In this document: in pieces, positions 62,202-64,000 of the stretch | How positions within the stretch are numbered: position 1 is the stretch's first letter | Layout of the letters: each line of letters begins with the position of its first letter | Assembly: GCF_000151665.1 (NCBI RefSeq) | Contig: NW_013171827.1 | Coordinates: 1,385,066-1,449,065 of the forward strand | Reading direction: 5' to 3' | DNA: 64,000 nt | DNA from: Blastocystis hominis | Taxonomy: Eukaryota > Sar > Bigyra > Opalinata > Blastocystidae | The notes under the pieces: model-generated | Seen by the model: the letters and a program-made list of their open reading frames with translations, nothing else | Told to the model about the DNA's origin: nothing | Database searches by the model: none | Made by a program: the position numbers and the translations under genes

Positions 62202-64000
62202 GGATGAATACGTTGCTACAATTCCGATCATTCGATACAAGCCACACAAAGTGAAGTCGAGAAACATGATGGACAAGATGTTGAATCGATATTTCGATAA
62301 AGTCGTTGAAAGTGAATTCAATCAACAGCGAATGAGGAGCGAACAATGGCGACAGAAGCGAACCTTGTTTGATTCGTACATGAATCTCTCACCCGCTGAA
62401 CGTCGCCGTGTATCCGTCTCTGACATGCGTGGATATCAAATGCAGCGAATTGACGATGAGAACGTACTGTTGTACTCATTCGAGGACAATGTGGTCTACA
62501 ATGCCAAAATTGAGAGACAATTCAACAAGATCGTTGTCCAGTCTGTGAATCACGAGTTGTCTGATATGGAGAAACGAGCTATCTTTGATAATCCATTTGG
62601 ATATGAACCTGTATCACCCTATCGTATCATCTTCCCGACAGCACCGGCTGGCGAATTACAAATCGTGAATTTGCCTGGTGATCTTGGAGCCAGCATCAAC
62701 GAAATGAAGAATGCTGCTGATGCCATAACGGGTGCAGCTCAACAGATGGGAGAAAGTATCAACACATTTGCTCAACAGAGTGCAATAATTCATAATGATT
62801 TTGCTGGCTTGCGAGACAATGTGACAGCACAAGGTGATCCAGAGCGAACATTCCTGTTGTGGAATGATGATAATAGCACGGTATTTTATGGTCGTGATGT
62901 GACGCACAAAGTGAAACGAGGTACTCAGGCATACGATGATTTGGTATCTGCAGGCTATGTTGAACGTGGTCGATGGATGTTCAAACCCGAAGTACAACCT
63001 GTGAATGTGACGAATCAGATCGTACAAAAGATGGATGTGAAGCCCATTCTCGAGAAGTTGAATGAAGTGATTGCTGTGATGAACAGCTTCGATATCCAGG
63101 TGAACCTTGCTAACATTCATGGAGCAATCAACAAAGTAGCACAACGAATCAACTTCTTAGAAGATGCGGAGAAGGGCTATCCTAAGATGTTGGAATTGTT
63201 GAATGGTGTTAATGATAAATTGCAAAATGCGAACCAAGGAATCAAGTTGTTAAATGGCAATTATGCTGAAGTGGCAAAAAGCATTGCGACAGGAGACGAC
63301 AAGTTGATTAAGAATGTTAGTAACTTGGTAAATCAACAGAAAGCTGTGATTCAGGAGAGTAATCGATATCTGCAAAGAATTGAAACTCGTCTCCAAGGAA
63401 TTGAAAACAAACCCGATCCTCCTGCAATTGCTGATATCGTAGCAATGATTCCAAGACAAAGTGAAATGCGAATCGATGAATTGTTGGAGTTCTTGAAGAA
63501 TCAGTACAATGATTTCTTGAAACAGTGGCTAGAGCGAAATAGCTTCATTCAGCAATTCGTATCTGCTGAGTTGGCAAAAGCATATGAAGCAACCAACAAA
63601 CGGTTGGTTGAAACAGTCAATCATTACACACCTTTGCTTCAAAACGTGTCCAATGAATTGCAGACTACGAATCAGAATCTGGTAGCTCTTGGCAATGCGG
63701 TTGAAAATGAGGGAAAGGAGACTAGGAAACAATTATTGGATGACACGAATGCTTTGGGTAAAGAAATGGAAATTACGAATAAACATTTGCTAGCTCTTGA
63801 AAACGGGCAGACTCAAACTGGTAACTTGCTGACAGATGTTGCTAATGGACAGAATCAACTTGGTAACTTGCTGACAAACGGATTTAATAATAATCAGATG
63901 GTCCAGCAACAAATAATGGATCAGAATATGCAAATGAATGACAGGATGAATCAGGCTTATAGACAGATCATGAATCAACCACAAATTCAAGCTGTGATCT
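62202..64000 (+). CDS. long coiled-coil protein of the virus-like element, cut by the window
   Basis: Starts at the ATG 62202 and stays open to the right edge (599 codons seen). The N-terminal 180 residues are basic and look folded (IPIIRYKPHKVKSRNMM, SPYRIIFPTAPAGELQIVNL). After that it is a long Gln/Asn/Glu-rich heptad-like coiled coil (KLQNANQGIKLLNGNYAEV, NVSNELQTTNQNLVALGNA). This is the composition of tape-measure-like or internal scaffold proteins, but no diagnostic domain is visible. Confidence 0.6.

Larger units (their letters stand above)
57966..64000 (+). mobile_element. virus-like element, left part (family uncertain)
   Basis: A run of plus-strand open frames without micro-introns, unlike every host gene here. 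In order: a leader with 21-base repeats, a very large structural-type protein, a small protein, a stretch with short frames that use the same beta-rich module, and a long coiled-coil protein cut by the window edge. The recurring module has the form YYT-SE-I followed by D-T-AP-I-ILG-E, as in virion or fibre-like proteins of large DNA viruses and Polinton-like elements. No capsid jelly-roll, polymerase, ATPase, protease or integrase gene is in the visible part, so Polinton-like virus, other DNA virus insertion or something new all remain open. The visible part looks mostly whole, with perhaps one break; the long open frames suggest a young insertion. The right end lies outside the window. Confidence 0.65.

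Overview
The window reads as nuclear DNA of a compact protist genome, most likely Blastocystis (a stramenopile gut protist). Three things point there: very small GT-AG introns (18 to 58 nt, mostly 28 to 37 nt) break almost every gene; the octamer TGTTTGTT recurs just past gene ends on both strands, and Blastocystis is known for this poly(A)-site motif and for stop codons completed by the poly(A) tail; and there is a tandem family of secreted legumain-like cysteine peptidases. The species name is an inference. Gene models were spliced by hand, and where I give a protein length the exon sum is an exact multiple of three.

0.1-12 kb is dense with host genes: an AFG2-type double AAA ATPase (-), a SAC3/GANP-type mRNA-export protein, a single-pass membrane protein, an ELO fatty-acid elongase and a coiled-coil protein of unknown role (all +). 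12.2-18.6 kb is a legumain cluster: three full copies and one 5'-truncated copy, arranged as a 2.9-kb tandem duplication. 18.8-24.4 kb holds two convergent glycosyltransferase-like genes, a small unknown gene and a CYRI/FAM49-like gene.

Four full-length genes of one MORN-plus-leucine-rich-repeat family lie at 24.9-26.9 (-), 27.2-28.8 (+), 41.0-42.6 (-) and 51.1-52.6 kb (+). Their 3' ends are chains of tiny exons, one per repeat, joined by phase-1 micro-introns. Between them are ATE1 arginyltransferase, an AMPK/SnRK-like kinase with a KA1-like tail, PRMT5, a PAM2-motif DEDDh exonuclease and HBS1. The exonuclease, HBS1, SAC3, PRMT5 and ATE1 products act on mRNA export, mRNA surveillance or protein modification. 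Also present are a 5S rRNA gene (42.95 kb), a GC-rich gene with sushi-like and fibronectin-III-like parts (45.9-48.7 kb) and a MORN gene interrupted by an in-frame TGA (49.6-50.3 kb).

52.6-57.96 kb is AT-rich, full of tetranucleotide runs and without a gene I can support, apart from a relic of the repeat family. From about 57.97 kb to the right edge lies a virus-like element with large open reading frames. A short, broken relative sits at 43.4-44.7 kb, just beyond the 5S gene. The family of this element is uncertain.
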